A stretch of DNA of 64,000 nt from Palsa-1033 sp963735455 (GCA_963735455.1 CAVTKZ010000003.1:186001-250000); one strand, 5' to 3'. Shown: positions 7,677 through 16,795, counted from the first letter of the stretch. The notes: generated by a model from the letters alone, not told the origin. Numbers and translations are program-made.

Positions 7677-9113
7677 TCAGGGGTAATAGCTGCGACCTGA
7701 CGACCTCAGTCCCTCGGCGACGGCCTGGATGGACGATCCGGCCGAAGCAGGGTCAATGTCGCCCTTCACGAGGGCCTGGACCTGGCTGCTCATCTCGGCG
7801 TCAATCTCGGGTTCCCAGAGCCAGTTGAGCGACGTAATGGCGTCCGCGAACATCGGCAGGAACTCCCGCGCCACCGGGTCGTGGATCGCGACGTTCGAGG
7901 CGGAAATCGGCGAGTACGCCTGCAGGCCCGTGACAACCGCCTCGTCGACCTCGGGCCGACTCGCGTACTCGAGGAACGCATAAACGATCTCCCGGCTCGG
8001 GGCAGGCGTAGCCGGCAACGCGAAGGCGCCGTAGGACAGGATCGAGTGGGCTTTCGTCGTGCCTTCCACGAGAGGGAGAGACGCTACGTGCAGGTCGAAC
8101 GGAACCGTTGGCGAGCCAGTTTGCAGCGGTGCCAGGAGCCACGAGCCGTTGTAGGTCATCGCCGCCTTGCCCTGCAGCAGGAGCAGTTGCATCGTCGCGT
8201 AATCCGTTGCCCCTGATCCATCGAGCAGGACGCCGGACGTTCGGAGGTCGGCGATCGTCTGGAAGGCCTCAGTCCATTCCGGGCTGTCATATCGGATCTC
8301 GCCCTTGATCGTTCGTTCCACGAACTCAAGCGGGTCGCCCGTGCGCTCGGCGATCATCGGGAGGATCCACATCACGAGTAACGGATTGAATGAGACATCC
8401 CCGGAGCAGTGAACGAGGGGCGCCGCGCCCAGCGCCGATAGGGGTCCCACCATCGTCTTGAAGTCGGCGATCGTTGTCGGCACCTGGAGTCCCGCCTTGT
8501 CGAGCAAGGCCTTGTTGTAGTAAAGGCCCGTTGTCTGGACGCCGCGGGTCAGGGCGAGGGGGAACGCTCGCGTGGTTGACTCTCCAAGGCCAGCGAGCTT
8601 GTAGTGCGCCGGCACACGGGCGAGGATCGCGGACATCCGCGGGTCAGCGCCGAGGTCCGCCAGAAGACCGTCACGGGTCCAAGCTCGAACGAACAGGCCA
8701 TCGAGCCCCACGAGCCCCACCGGCTCGCCCGATGCGAGGGCGGCGCGGGCGAGCCCATCCCACTCCGGGCCCAGGCCGGCGGGCGCCCTGATGTCCCACA
8801 CCACCGCAGGGTGCTGAGCCGTGAAGTCGTCGTAGACCTTCTTGAGTGCGGGCACCGCGCTCGGATCGCCACCTTCGGTGAGGAACGTCACGGGTCCGGA
8901 CAGCGCCTGCGAGCCCGATATCGGGGAGGGTGTTCCAGCAACCCCCCCGCTGGAGGCTCCCAAGCCCGGCTCGCTCGTGCTTGGCGCGGCGCACGCTTCG
9001 AGCAGGGGTGCCATGCCGCCGCCCGCAACGATAAGGGCGCCGAGCTTGAGCACGTCGCGGCGGGCGAGCACACGCTTCCAAGTGCTGTCGCTCGTCAGTT
9101 GGACCGGCTCCAA
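7677..9113 (-). CDS. Sugar ABC transporter substrate-binding lipoprotein
   Basis: About 478 residues if started at TTG 9113, which has GGGAG six bases upstream; longer in-frame starts up to 9266 run into the divergent permease start. The N-terminus has twin arginines (RRDVLKLG), a hydrophobic stretch and Cys41 in LLEAC, so it is a probable Tat-type lipoprotein. The body is a type 1 extracellular solute-binding protein (family 1, ABC sugar import): VTFLTEGGDPSAVPALKKVYDDFTAQHP, FPLALTRGVQTTGLYYNKALLDKAG, GKAAMTYNGSWLLAPL. It is divergent from two permease genes and supplies the substrate capture step for them. The actual sugar is unknown. Confidence 0.87.
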   Translation of the reverse strand: MEPVQLTSDSTWKRVLARRDVLKLGALIVAGGGMAPLLEACAAPSTSEPGLGASSGGVAGTPSPISGSQALSGPVTFLTEGGDPSAVPALKKVYDDFTAQHPAVVWDIRAPAGLGPEWDGLARAALASGEPVGLVGLDGLFVRAWTRDGLLADLGADPRMSAILARVPAHYKLAGLGESTTRAFPLALTRGVQTTGLYYNKALLDKAGLQVPTTIADFKTMVGPLSALGAAPLVHCSGDVSFNPLLVMWILPMIAERTGDPLEFVERTIKGEIRYDSPEWTEAFQTIADLRTSGVLLDGSGATDYATMQLLLLQGKAAMTYNGSWLLAPLQTGSPTVPFDLHVASLPLVEGTTKAHSILSYGAFALPATPAPSREIVYAFLEYASRPEVDEAVVTGLQAYSPISASNVAIHDPVAREFLPMFADAITSLNWLWEPEIDAEMSSQVQALVKGDIDPASAGSSIQAVAEGLRSSGRSYYP

Positions 9114-9231
9114 GAAGTCTCCCTGTCGACTTCGCGCTCGTCTCGGTTTCAGCGGCCGGAGACCGAGTATGGTTCCGCCCGTCAAGTCCCGCCTCGGAGC
9201 GTTGTGATGACCCAGGCGACCATCGCGTGAA

Positions 9232-10185
9232 ATGGTCAGCGGGCTGGGCCGGCACCCGCTCGCCATGATCGAGTCGCGATCTAGTCCGGCGTTCCTTGGT
9301 CGCGCGCACCGAGAACGCGTGATCGATCTCCTATTCCTTGGACCGACACTGGCGCTCCTCGCCGTCTTCCTCTTCTATCCGCTCGTCTACGGGATCGTGC
9401 TCAGCGTGCACGACACCAAGGGCTTCGAACTCGCGGGCCTCGTGGGGCTTGACCACTACGCCCATGCGCTCTTCGGCGATGCAGTTTTCCATGAGGCCCT
9501 GCTGAACACGGTCCTGTTTACGGGCGCTGCAGTCGTCCTCCAAACGGGCCTCGGCCTCGTCCTTGCCGTCCTCGTCGCCGACGTGAAGCGTGGCCGGACC
9601 TTCTTGCGCGTCGCCTTCTTCGTGCCGTTCGTGCTTGCCTCGGTGGCGGTCGGCGCAGTCTGGAAGTTCCTGTACGCCCCCTACTTCGGGGTCGTGCCGA
9701 CCGTTGGCTCGGCGCTCGGGTTCAGTACCCAGACATTCGCGCCATTGGCCGATGCCCACTGGGCCCTGTGGGCGATCATGGCGGCCTTCCTGTGGCGGTT
9801 CGCCGGGTTCACGATGGTGGTCTACCTCGCGGCGATCGAGGCGCTCCCGCGTGAGTACTTCGAGCACGCTCACCTCGAAGGAGCCAACCGGCTCCAGCGG
9901 TTCCGACTCATTACCTGGCCGCTCCTCTGGCCCCAGACCTTCGTGCTGGTGCTGCTGACCACCCTGGGGACGCTGCGGATCTTCGATATGGTCTGGCTGA
10001 TGACCCAGGGTGGTCCGTCGAACGCTACAGAGACCGTCGCCACCGATATCTACTCGACCGCGTTCCGGTTCCTGAACGTCGGCTACGCGCAGGCGATGGC
10101 GATGATCCTGCTGGTCGTGATCCTGCTGCTTACGGTCGTGGAATACCGGCTCCTCAATCGCCGGGCCGAGGCGGTCAGCGCATGA
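9232..10185 (+). CDS. Sugar ABC transporter permease, MalF/UgpA type
   Basis: 317 residues with six predicted helices beginning VIDLLFLGPTLALLAVFLFYPLVYG. The inner-membrane EAA loop is visible as EYFEHAHLEGANRLQRFRLITWPLL (about residues 205-229), the site that contacts the ATPase. The start is uncertain: ATG 9232 is used, but an in-frame ATG at 9265 is equally plausible, and neither has a clear ribosome site. The stop overlaps the next permease by ATGA. Partner of the substrate-binding protein divergently encoded upstream. Confidence 0.87.
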   Translation: MVSGLGRHPLAMIESRSSPAFLGRAHRERVIDLLFLGPTLALLAVFLFYPLVYGIVLSVHDTKGFELAGLVGLDHYAHALFGDAVFHEALLNTVLFTGAAVVLQTGLGLVLAVLVADVKRGRTFLRVAFFVPFVLASVAVGAVWKFLYAPYFGVVPTVGSALGFSTQTFAPLADAHWALWAIMAAFLWRFAGFTMVVYLAAIEALPREYFEHAHLEGANRLQRFRLITWPLLWPQTFVLVLLTTLGTLRIFDMVWLMTQGGPSNATETVATDIYSTAFRFLNVGYAQAMAMILLVVILLLTVVEYRLLNRRAEAVSA

Positions 10186-11006
10186 CGAGGCTGCCGCGTC
10201 TGCGCTGGTCCACGGCGCTCCTCGGCGTTCTTGCCGTCGCCTGGCTGTACCCCGTGGCCTGGACCCTTGCCAATGCGATCAAGTCGAGCGCCGACATCTA
10301 TCGCGCTCCCTGGGACATCCCCTGGCCGCCCGCGATCGGCAATCTAGGCGAGGCTTGGAGCCGGGGGCAGCTCGGCGTGGCGCTCGCAAACTCCACCTTC
10401 GTGACCGCGCTGACCGTCGTGGGCGTTCTCGTGCTGGCAGTGAGCGGAGCGTATTCACTCACGCGGCTGCGCCCGCCCCGCCGGGCTGCACTCCTGATCC
10501 TGGTCCTGGCACCGCTGATCATCCCGACCGAGGTGCTCATCGTCCCGCTGTTCTCAATGTTCCGTGCCCTCGGCCTGATCAACAGCCTTCCTGGGCTGGC
10601 ACTGACCAACGTCGTGGGCAGCATCTCGTTCGCGACCGTGATCCTGACCGGCTACTTCCGCACGATTCCCCAGGACCTCATCGATGCGGCCCGGGTCGAC
10701 GGGGCGGGCCGGGTCGCCGTCCTGCTCCGGATCGTCGTTCCGCTCGCGCGGCCGGGGATCGCCGCCGTGGCGATCCTCGTCGCGGTTCTCACCTGGAACG
10801 ACTTCGCTGCGCCGCTCGTGCTGATCCAGAAGCCCGACGCGTTCACCGTCCAGCTCGCCCTGACCCGGTTCTCCACGCTCTACGCCACGGACCAGGGCCT
10901 GACGTTCGCCGGGATGGCGATCGTGATCCTGCCCCCGCTGCTCCTGTTCCTGGTCTTTCAACGGAGCTTCATCAAGGGCTTGACTGCCGGGGTCGTCCGG
11001 CATTGA
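10182..11006 (+). CDS. Sugar ABC transporter permease, MalG/UgpE type
   Basis: 274 residues, six helices, with the EAA loop IPQDLIDAARVDGAGRVAVLLRIVVPLARPG (about 163-193). It is coupled to the upstream permease by ATGA overlap. No ATPase gene follows, so a shared MsmK/UgpC-like ATPase elsewhere in the genome is expected. The downstream gene is on the opposite strand, which ends the operon here. Confidence 0.87.
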   Translation: MTRLPRLRWSTALLGVLAVAWLYPVAWTLANAIKSSADIYRAPWDIPWPPAIGNLGEAWSRGQLGVALANSTFVTALTVVGVLVLAVSGAYSLTRLRPPRRAALLILVLAPLIIPTEVLIVPLFSMFRALGLINSLPGLALTNVVGSISFATVILTGYFRTIPQDLIDAARVDGAGRVAVLLRIVVPLARPGIAAVAILVAVLTWNDFAAPLVLIQKPDAFTVQLALTRFSTLYATDQGLTFAGMAIVILPPLLLFLVFQRSFIKGLTAGVVRH

Positions 11007-11081
11007 CGGCCAACAGGCTCCGAGGATCCATATGCGCCAAGATCGATCCTGTCGAGACGGAGAAGAATTCAACAGCCTCGG

Positions 11082-12092
11082 TCATGCCATGGAGCTCACG
11101 ATCGCCTCCGGCTCGATCGCGTCGTGGGCTGCGTGCGGGGCTCGCGCCTGCTTGGCCACGTGCGACTCGGCCGATCGGACCCGATCCCCGGTGCCCCAGC
11201 CGACCACGATGTGGCCGAGCCACGCCAGCGCACCGACGTAGAAGAATAGTGAAATCCCGGTAGTCGCCGTCGCGACCAACACAGCCAACGCCACCGGCGG
11301 CAGGTGCATCGCGGCATGGAGCAGGCGCATCGAGGGCCGTCGAAGCCCGAAGAGCCGCGGCACGTCCGGCACGATTCCGAACAACAGGAGCGGGACGATC
11401 CCAACCCCGAGCCGGGATGCCTGCGCGTTGGCGAACAGGGCCAGGCCGATGCCCGGGACGAGCCAGAGGTGACGGAGTCGAACCCGACGACCACGGCGGA
11501 TCACCTGTTCGCCAGCCGCGCTCGCCGCGCCATGCGGCGGTGTCGAAGCTGCCTGGTCCCCTGCATCCACACTTGGTGCCTCGGTCCCGACGGCGGGATC
11601 CTGCGGCTGGAAGACTACGACAGCCGTTGGGCGTGGACGCCGTGCCGCCAGGCCATCGACATCGCCGCCCCAACCGGGGTACTCGATGACCTTCGCCCAG
11701 AGTCGCTCCCGCTCCTCGCCCGAAGCGACCCGAGCGAAGATCGCCCGCGGCCCATCGACGAGATCGACCGTCGCTTCAGGGTGGGCCTGGAGGTTGAGCC
11801 ACCAGGCCGGCTCGTCCTCGCCCCAGCCGTTCATTGCCAGAGTGACAAGGTTCAAACCGTCTTCGAAATAGCCGACGATCGCTGCGCGGCGCTTGCCCGT
11901 TCGACGACCGACCGTCTCGAGGCGAAGCATGCCGAACTTCTTGCCAGCCTCGGGCCCTGAGAGGCCGAGGTGCCCATTGCTGAGCCGGTAGATCGCGCGC
12001 TGGGCGATCCAGAAGATGCGGACGGCGAACCGCGGAGGGGTCTGGAAACTGGGCTTATGGTCGGCGGGCCTGGCGATTTCTGCGTTGGTCAT
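11082..12092 (-). CDS. Fusion: F420/deazaflavin nitroreductase-like domain plus membrane domain
   Basis: 336 residues from ATG 12092 (AGGAAG upstream). Residues about 20-150 resemble the deazaflavin-dependent nitroreductase family: GMLRLETVGRRTGKRRAAIVGYFEDGLNLVTLAMNGWGEDEPAWWLNLQAHPEATVDL. These are split-barrel flavin/F420-binding proteins. After a linker of about 30 residues, residues about 205-315 form a hydrophobic domain with HxxxH-like spacing (LLHAAMHLPP) and AWLGHIVVGWGTGDR, which recalls DUF4260-type membrane proteins. The combination is unusual. The redox partner is inferred; F420 use cannot be proved from sequence. The gene is minus-strand, downstream of the DUF4386 gene and separated from it by a strong hairpin. 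Confidence 0.72.
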   Translation of the reverse strand: MTNAEIARPADHKPSFQTPPRFAVRIFWIAQRAIYRLSNGHLGLSGPEAGKKFGMLRLETVGRRTGKRRAAIVGYFEDGLNLVTLAMNGWGEDEPAWWLNLQAHPEATVDLVDGPRAIFARVASGEERERLWAKVIEYPGWGGDVDGLAARRPRPTAVVVFQPQDPAVGTEAPSVDAGDQAASTPPHGAASAAGEQVIRRGRRVRLRHLWLVPGIGLALFANAQASRLGVGIVPLLLFGIVPDVPRLFGLRRPSMRLLHAAMHLPPVALAVLVATATTGISLFFYVGALAWLGHIVVGWGTGDRVRSAESHVAKQARAPHAAHDAIEPEAIVSSMA

Positions 12093-12153
12093 GACGGAGC
12101 TTCCTTTCTGTCTCTTGCGGATGCTCCCGGCCGGGGCCGGCATCAGGGTTCGC

Positions 12154-12186
12154 GAAGGGCCCCGGAGACCAGCTCCGGGGCCCTTC
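12154..12186 (-). terminator. 14-bp perfect hairpin between genes
   Basis: Bases 12154-12167 pair perfectly with 12173-12186 across a five-base loop. It lies between the DUF4386 gene and the nitroreductase-fusion gene, both minus-strand. There is no T tract on either side, so it is either a GC-rich intrinsic terminator of the kind common in such genomes or an mRNA-stabilising hairpin. Confidence 0.6.
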
Positions 12187-12201
12187 CAGGTCACGCGCCG
12201 T

Positions 12202-12924
12202 TCAGGCGGCGGCGTAGGCCGTTGCGATCGCCGGGGTACGGCCCTCGGAGCCAAGGATCGGCGAGGACTTGAACCCCTTGAAGGTCAGGTACAGGCCCAG
12301 GAACGCTTCCCAGATGATCTCGGGGAGGGTCAGGATGCCCTGCACCGCGGAGCCCTGCGGGATGACGCCGAGCAGCACGGCGACGGCAACTACGACGAGG
12401 AGCGGACCGCCAATGAGCCCGAAGAGCGCCATGCGCTTGCCCACCAGGCCGGACCGCCACATCAGGTAGCCGAGGATCGCCCCAGTCCCGATGCCATCGC
12501 AGAAGCTCGGGCCGAGAAGGAACGTCCAGCCGTGGATTCCGCGGAGCATGTTGCCGATCGTCACGAGGGTGCCGGCGTCAGCGCCGACCGCCGTCTGGCG
12601 CAGGGTCACGATCGCCAGCAGGCTGAGGAGGCCGATCAGGATGAACACCCCTTCGACAATCCGCTCGGCGACGTAGCCGAGGGCCAATCCCTCGTTCTGG
12701 CGCTTGAGGATCGGGAACAGGAAGAGGGCACAGCCGATGTTGGTGACGATCAGAGCCAGTTCGAGGAACGCACCCAGGAACACCCGGGTGTCGGGGCCAG
12801 TGCCGGTGATGTAGTTGGCGTCGCTCAGGATCGGGCCGTAGGCGAAGACAGCGCCGATCGAGGTGATGAAGGTCAAGATGAACAGCACGCCCACCGTGAG
12901 CGCGGTCTTTCGCGAAGAAGTCAT
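12202..12924 (-). CDS. DUF4386-family membrane protein
   Basis: 240 residues. ATG 12924 is chosen because GAGAGGA lies about eight bases upstream; a TTG three codons earlier abuts that site. Six to seven helices are present, with the family hallmark YVAERIVEGVFILIGLLSLL in the middle and FLLGPSFCDGIGTGAILGYLMWRSGLV further on. Function is unknown. It follows the 89-residue gene and the large MalT-like regulator in the same direction, so it may be one of that regulator's targets (inference). Confidence 0.82.
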   Translation of the reverse strand: MTSSRKTALTVGVLFILTFITSIGAVFAYGPILSDANYITGTGPDTRVFLGAFLELALIVTNIGCALFLFPILKRQNEGLALGYVAERIVEGVFILIGLLSLLAIVTLRQTAVGADAGTLVTIGNMLRGIHGWTFLLGPSFCDGIGTGAILGYLMWRSGLVGKRMALFGLIGGPLLVVVAVAVLLGVIPQGSAVQGILTLPEIIWEAFLGLYLTFKGFKSSPILGSEGRTPAIATAYAAA

Positions 12925-12969
12925 TGCAGGCAATCCTCTCGTTGATGGGGCCAGGCGGCCCGAGTGGGT

Positions 12970-13239
12970 TTAGCGAGGTTCGTTCGTGGGTAGCTCGGCC
13001 TGGTCCGGCTCCAGCCGGATGACCGAGACCAGGGACAGGCCCGTGTCGCGGACCCGGTGGAGCAGGCCATGGAGGGCGGCCTGGTCGGGGATCGGGCCCC
13101 GGAGGATCGTCGTCCCGTCGCTCTCACGGCTGAGGCTCAGGCCGTCGAACCAGGCGGCCCAGCGGTCCTCGAGGTGCCCCTTGAGGCAGATCTCGTACCG
13201 TCCCGCTTCGTAGTGATCGGGGTCCATTCGTCCGCTCAT
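12970..13239 (-). CDS. Conserved 89-residue hypothetical protein
   Basis: 89 residues from ATG 13239 with AAAGGAG upstream. The sequence reads as a compact alpha/beta domain: YEICLKGHLEDRWAAWFDG, TTILRGPIPDQAALHGLLHRVRDTGLSLVSVIRLEP. This pattern recurs in many high-GC genomes as a conserved protein beside membrane proteins and LuxR-type regulators; I cannot name a function. It sits 45 bases upstream of the DUF4386 gene and 139 bases downstream of the MalT-like regulator, so a common regulated unit is plausible. Confidence 0.75.
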   Translation of the reverse strand: MSGRMDPDHYEAGRYEICLKGHLEDRWAAWFDGLSLSRESDGTTILRGPIPDQAALHGLLHRVRDTGLSLVSVIRLEPDQAELPTNEPR

Positions 13240-13378
13240 CTGCTCCTTTCGGCCGGCGTTGCGTCGTTGCCGGCGTGATCACGAAGCTAGGAGCGGATGT
13301 GGTGAGTGGGCATCCCCAGATGTGGTGATTTGAGGTGGTGATTCTTCGATCGGGTCGCGCGGCACCCTGAGGGCGGCG

Positions 13379-16114
13379 TCAGCCTACGCGGGCTCGCGAC
13401 AGCAGGTCGAGCTCGGCGGCACGACTGACCGCGGCGCGACGATTGGTCACGCCGAGCTTCGCGTAAATGCTCTTCGTGTGCGACCGCACGGTATGCAGCG
13501 AGACGACCAGCTCGCGAGCGATGCCCGGGCCATCGAGATCGCTCCCGAGCAGCCGGAGCACGTCAAGCTCACGTTCGCTGAGGGGCTCGATCAAGGCCTG
13601 ATCGATCGGTGTTCGGGGCGATCCGGATCCGAAGGCCGACAGAAGCGAGCGAACGTAGGTCGGGGCGTTGCCGCGCTTCGCCACTGCCTGCAGCAGAGCC
13701 GCCATCGGCAGGCCCTCATCGACAAATATCCGGACGTAGCCTTCCGGCTCGGCATGGGAAAGGGCCCGTGCCAGCGCCGCAAGAGCAGCGGGCACATCGC
13801 CTTGGATCTGGCGCTCCAACGCCTGCAGCACCAGGACCTCGATGACGCTCCCGATCCTCGAACCACTCTCCGCCGATTCCAGCAGGCGATCAAGGAGTCG
13901 TGCGGTTTGCGCGAGCGAAGGACGGTCCTGGATTGACCTAGCCAGCAGCACACGAGCGAGGGTGATGTGCTCAAACTCGTGCAGGTAGACGAGATCATCG
14001 TCGCTCAACAGACCGGCGTCGCTTGCCCACCGCTGCGCTTCGGCCAACCGGCCCTGCCGGAGCCAGACTCGGGCTCTGAGCGCCGCGACGGGCCGTACCT
14101 CTGGAAGGAAGTGGCTGACGTACTGATGGTCGGCCTCGTCAAGCAAGCCGAGTGCCGCGTCGAGACCACCCTCCGCCAGGCGGACGCGGGCCATGGCGAC
14201 CCGCCAGCGGTATGGGTTCTGTTCGAGAGCAGCCGGGCCGCCCAGCTCCGCACTTATCCCCAGATGGTTGGCGGCAGCAGCCAGCTCATTCCGCTCGAGG
14301 AACATCTCGGCCATGCCCGTATGCATGTCCGCGGCTCCGCGCACGACCGGCCCGCCGGGCGGCGTCGCTCGCTCCAGTCCCTGCTCGTATGTGGCCATCG
14401 CGTCCACGAGGCGACCTTGAGAGATCCGGATGTCGGCCAACGAGATCGTGCAACCGACGACATCCGAGATGTAGCCGGCCCGCTCGAGGTTCGCGGCGCA
14501 AGCGACATACCGACGGTGGCCTTCCTCGAGATCGCCGTTCCTCCAGGCGCAGAGGCCGAGGACTCCTTCGGCCGATCCGCGTGAAACGAAGTCATCCTCC
14601 GCGACGACCGCAAGCGCCTGCCGGGCAAAGTGGATCGTGCCAGGGACGTCTCCGACTGCCAGCGACTGGGCGGCGCGAGAGATGGCGATTGCGGTCGGCA
14701 GGCCTCCGAATTCGGCCTGGTTCGCGACGATCGGGGGCGCCGACCCGGCATTCGCGCTTTGATTCCCAGCTCCCGTCGCGTCCAGCCATCGTTCGGCTTC
14801 CCGGAGCCGCGCCTCCACCCCCTCGAGCTTGCCGTCAAGCAGTAGCGCCGAGGCATAGTGGACGCTAAGTACGGGCCGGACGGCAACAACGTCATCCGGT
14901 AGAGCCCTGAGCCAGGCGAGCGCGGTGGCCTCCTGTCGAGTCTGGCGCATCGCGGGGATCGCCAGTTCGACGAGGGTCGCCGCTCGCTCGAAATCCGCGG
15001 CGGCCAGCGCGTGGCGGATGGCCTCGGACGGCGCGCCGTTCTTCTCGAACCACTCGCTCGCTCGCTGATGCAGTTCAGGAACCCGATCTGGTTGCTCCTG
15101 CTCGAGATGAGCCCGCAGGACGTCTGCGAAGAGACGGTGGTAGCGGTACCACCGGCGGCGGTCGTCGAGCGAGACCAGGAACAGGTTTCCTCGGTCGAGC
15201 AGCTCCAGCGTTGCCGTTCCACCGCCCTGGTCCAGGACGGCGTCGCACAAGGGCCCGCTGAGCCGGTCGAGGATCGAGGTCTGCAACAGGAAGCTCCGAA
15301 CGTCTGCGGTTTGACGGCGCAGGACCTCCTCGACGAGGTAATCGACGATGTACCTGTCGTCCCCGGTGAAGCCGGCAATGAAGCCGGCGATGTCGTCGCG
15401 ACCCTGCATGGAGAGAGCCGCGAGTTGGAGCGCAGCGATCCAGCCTTCGGTCCGCGCCTCGAGCGCGGCGACGTCCCGTGCATTGAGATCCAGCCCCATC
15501 ACCTCGTTGAGGTACGCGGCCGCCTCGTCTGGCGTGAAGCGCAGGTCCGCCGCCCGGATCTCGGTGAGCTCGCCACGTCCTCGCAGACGCCCTAGGGGCA
15601 AGGCCGGATCGGCCCGGGTCGTGATCACCAGGTGGATCCGCATCGGGAGGTGTTGCAACATGAACACCATTCCGCCCTGGATGTCGGGCGTGTCGACCTC
15701 GTGGTAGTCGTCGAGGACGAGCACGATCTCGTTCGGCAGCGCATTGAGGTCATTGAGCAGGGTCGCGAGGATCGTTTCGATCGGGGCTGGCCGGGACTCC
15801 TGCAGGAGAGATAGGGCACCCACGCCGACGCCTGGTGCCACGATCTGCAGAGAGGTGATCAGGTAGGTCCAGAAGGACTTCGGCTGAGCGTCACCCTCGT
15901 CAAGCGACAGCCAGGCAATTGAGCGCCCAGCGGCAGAGGCGGCGGCGAGCCATTCGGCCAGGAGCGTCGTCTTGCCGAACCCCGCCGGCGCCGAGATGAG
16001 GATCAGCTTCGACTCGACACCATGGCTCAGCCGCTCGCTCAGCCGCGGGCGTGCTACCAGGCCGCGCCGCAGCCTCGGGGCGTAGAACTTGGTCTCGAGC
16101 AGTGGGCTTGGCAT
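13379..16114 (-). CDS. Large ATP-binding LuxR-family regulator (MalT/LAL type)
   Basis: 911 residues. The N-terminus PLLETKFYAPRLRRGLVARPRL is the classic MalT/LAL opening. It is followed by Walker A SAPAGFGKTTL (about 41-51) and a Walker B-like LVLDDYHEV (about 132-140), which mark the STAND-type NTPase. The middle is a long helical TPR-like region (about 390-800). The C-terminal 65 residues are a LuxR helix-turn-helix (LSERELDVLRLL, VSLHTVRSHTKSIYAKLGV). Such proteins bind ATP and an inducer and activate nearby operons. Likely targets are the two small downstream genes, or the adjacent sugar importer by analogy with MalT; neither is shown by the sequence. Confidence 0.92.
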   Translation of the reverse strand: MPSPLLETKFYAPRLRRGLVARPRLSERLSHGVESKLILISAPAGFGKTTLLAEWLAAASAAGRSIAWLSLDEGDAQPKSFWTYLITSLQIVAPGVGVGALSLLQESRPAPIETILATLLNDLNALPNEIVLVLDDYHEVDTPDIQGGMVFMLQHLPMRIHLVITTRADPALPLGRLRGRGELTEIRAADLRFTPDEAAAYLNEVMGLDLNARDVAALEARTEGWIAALQLAALSMQGRDDIAGFIAGFTGDDRYIVDYLVEEVLRRQTADVRSFLLQTSILDRLSGPLCDAVLDQGGGTATLELLDRGNLFLVSLDDRRRWYRYHRLFADVLRAHLEQEQPDRVPELHQRASEWFEKNGAPSEAIRHALAAADFERAATLVELAIPAMRQTRQEATALAWLRALPDDVVAVRPVLSVHYASALLLDGKLEGVEARLREAERWLDATGAGNQSANAGSAPPIVANQAEFGGLPTAIAISRAAQSLAVGDVPGTIHFARQALAVVAEDDFVSRGSAEGVLGLCAWRNGDLEEGHRRYVACAANLERAGYISDVVGCTISLADIRISQGRLVDAMATYEQGLERATPPGGPVVRGAADMHTGMAEMFLERNELAAAANHLGISAELGGPAALEQNPYRWRVAMARVRLAEGGLDAALGLLDEADHQYVSHFLPEVRPVAALRARVWLRQGRLAEAQRWASDAGLLSDDDLVYLHEFEHITLARVLLARSIQDRPSLAQTARLLDRLLESAESGSRIGSVIEVLVLQALERQIQGDVPAALAALARALSHAEPEGYVRIFVDEGLPMAALLQAVAKRGNAPTYVRSLLSAFGSGSPRTPIDQALIEPLSERELDVLRLLGSDLDGPGIARELVVSLHTVRSHTKSIYAKLGVTNRRAAVSRAAELDLLSRARVG

Positions 16115-16290
16115 GCGCAGCCAACGTAACAGGATCGGGACGGGCCGCTCGCCGACCCCTGCCTCTGATCAGTCGTTGTCACGGGCAGGTACCATGAGCG
16201 CCGACGCTGATGGAGCGCAGGACCCAGGGGTCCGCGATCCCGGCAGCGCGGGTTTTGCGCTCGAACTGAGCACGAACCCGAGCATCTCGC

Positions 16291-16366
16291 GCGCCTGTAG
16301 CTCAGTGGATAGAGCGTCGGCCTCCGGAGCCGAAGGTCGCAGGTTCGAATCCTGTCGGGCGCGCCA
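16291..16366 (+). tRNA. tRNA-Arg (anticodon CCG)
   Basis: 76 bases with encoded CCA. Acceptor GCGCCTG pairs with CGGGCGC, with discriminator G. The anticodon stem TCGGC/GCCGA encloses loop CTCCGGA with anticodon CCG. The T arm carries GGTTCGAATCC. It reads CGG codons. Its 3' end lies directly against remnants of a serine recombinase, as expected of an integration site. Confidence 0.95.
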
Positions 16367-16369
16367 TTA

Positions 16370-16795
16370 CAACCTTTTCGGGCAGCGCCAGCGCCAATCC
16401 GTGCGCGTAGGCCGCCGCGGTAAGCCGAACACCGACGATCTCGGGTCCAGCCACCGTGATCCGCTCGTAAATTGCGTGCATCAGATCCGCCTTCTCCCTT
16501 GGTACGTCTGCGAGCTGTAATGACTCGCTGATGGCGCGCCGCCATTCGACCGCACGCTCACCTGGGACTCCGGTTGCCGCCCGCTCCGCGATCGCGTCGC
16601 GTGCCTCGCGGAGCGCCTTCAGGCGCGCCAGGTACGTGTCATCGCCGAGACCGTCTGGTCGCCGAGGCGGGCCTTGCGGCCCCAGGCCTCGCACGGCGGC
16701 GCGTGGAGCTTGCGGTGGCGGCCGTCGGCAAAGGTGCCGTCGTTCCTCAGTTGCCGCCAGCACACGCATTCGAGGAGGCCGCCCAGCAGGTCTAC
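16370..16795 (-). pseudogene. Decayed serine recombinase, C-terminal remnant
   Basis: Two reading frames on the minus strand together resemble the zinc-ribbon and C-terminal coiled part of large serine recombinases. From about 16795 to 16650 one frame reads DLLGGLLECVCWRQLRNDGTF then PCEAWGRKARLGDQ. From about 16646 another frame reads GDDTYLARLKALREARDAIAERA through VEWRRAISESLQLADVPREKADLMHAIYERI to about 16370, then runs into the tRNA-Arg. The catalytic N-terminus is absent and a frame break joins the parts. This is consistent with the leftover of an element once integrated at the tRNA gene. Family assignment is from motif memory, with no alignment done. Confidence 0.55.

Noticed and set aside
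16302..16420. Minus-strand frame with the phrase ARPTGFEPATFG
   Set aside because: This phrase is a known false translation across a tRNA-Arg antisense strand, not protein evidence; only the upstream recombinase-like part was kept.
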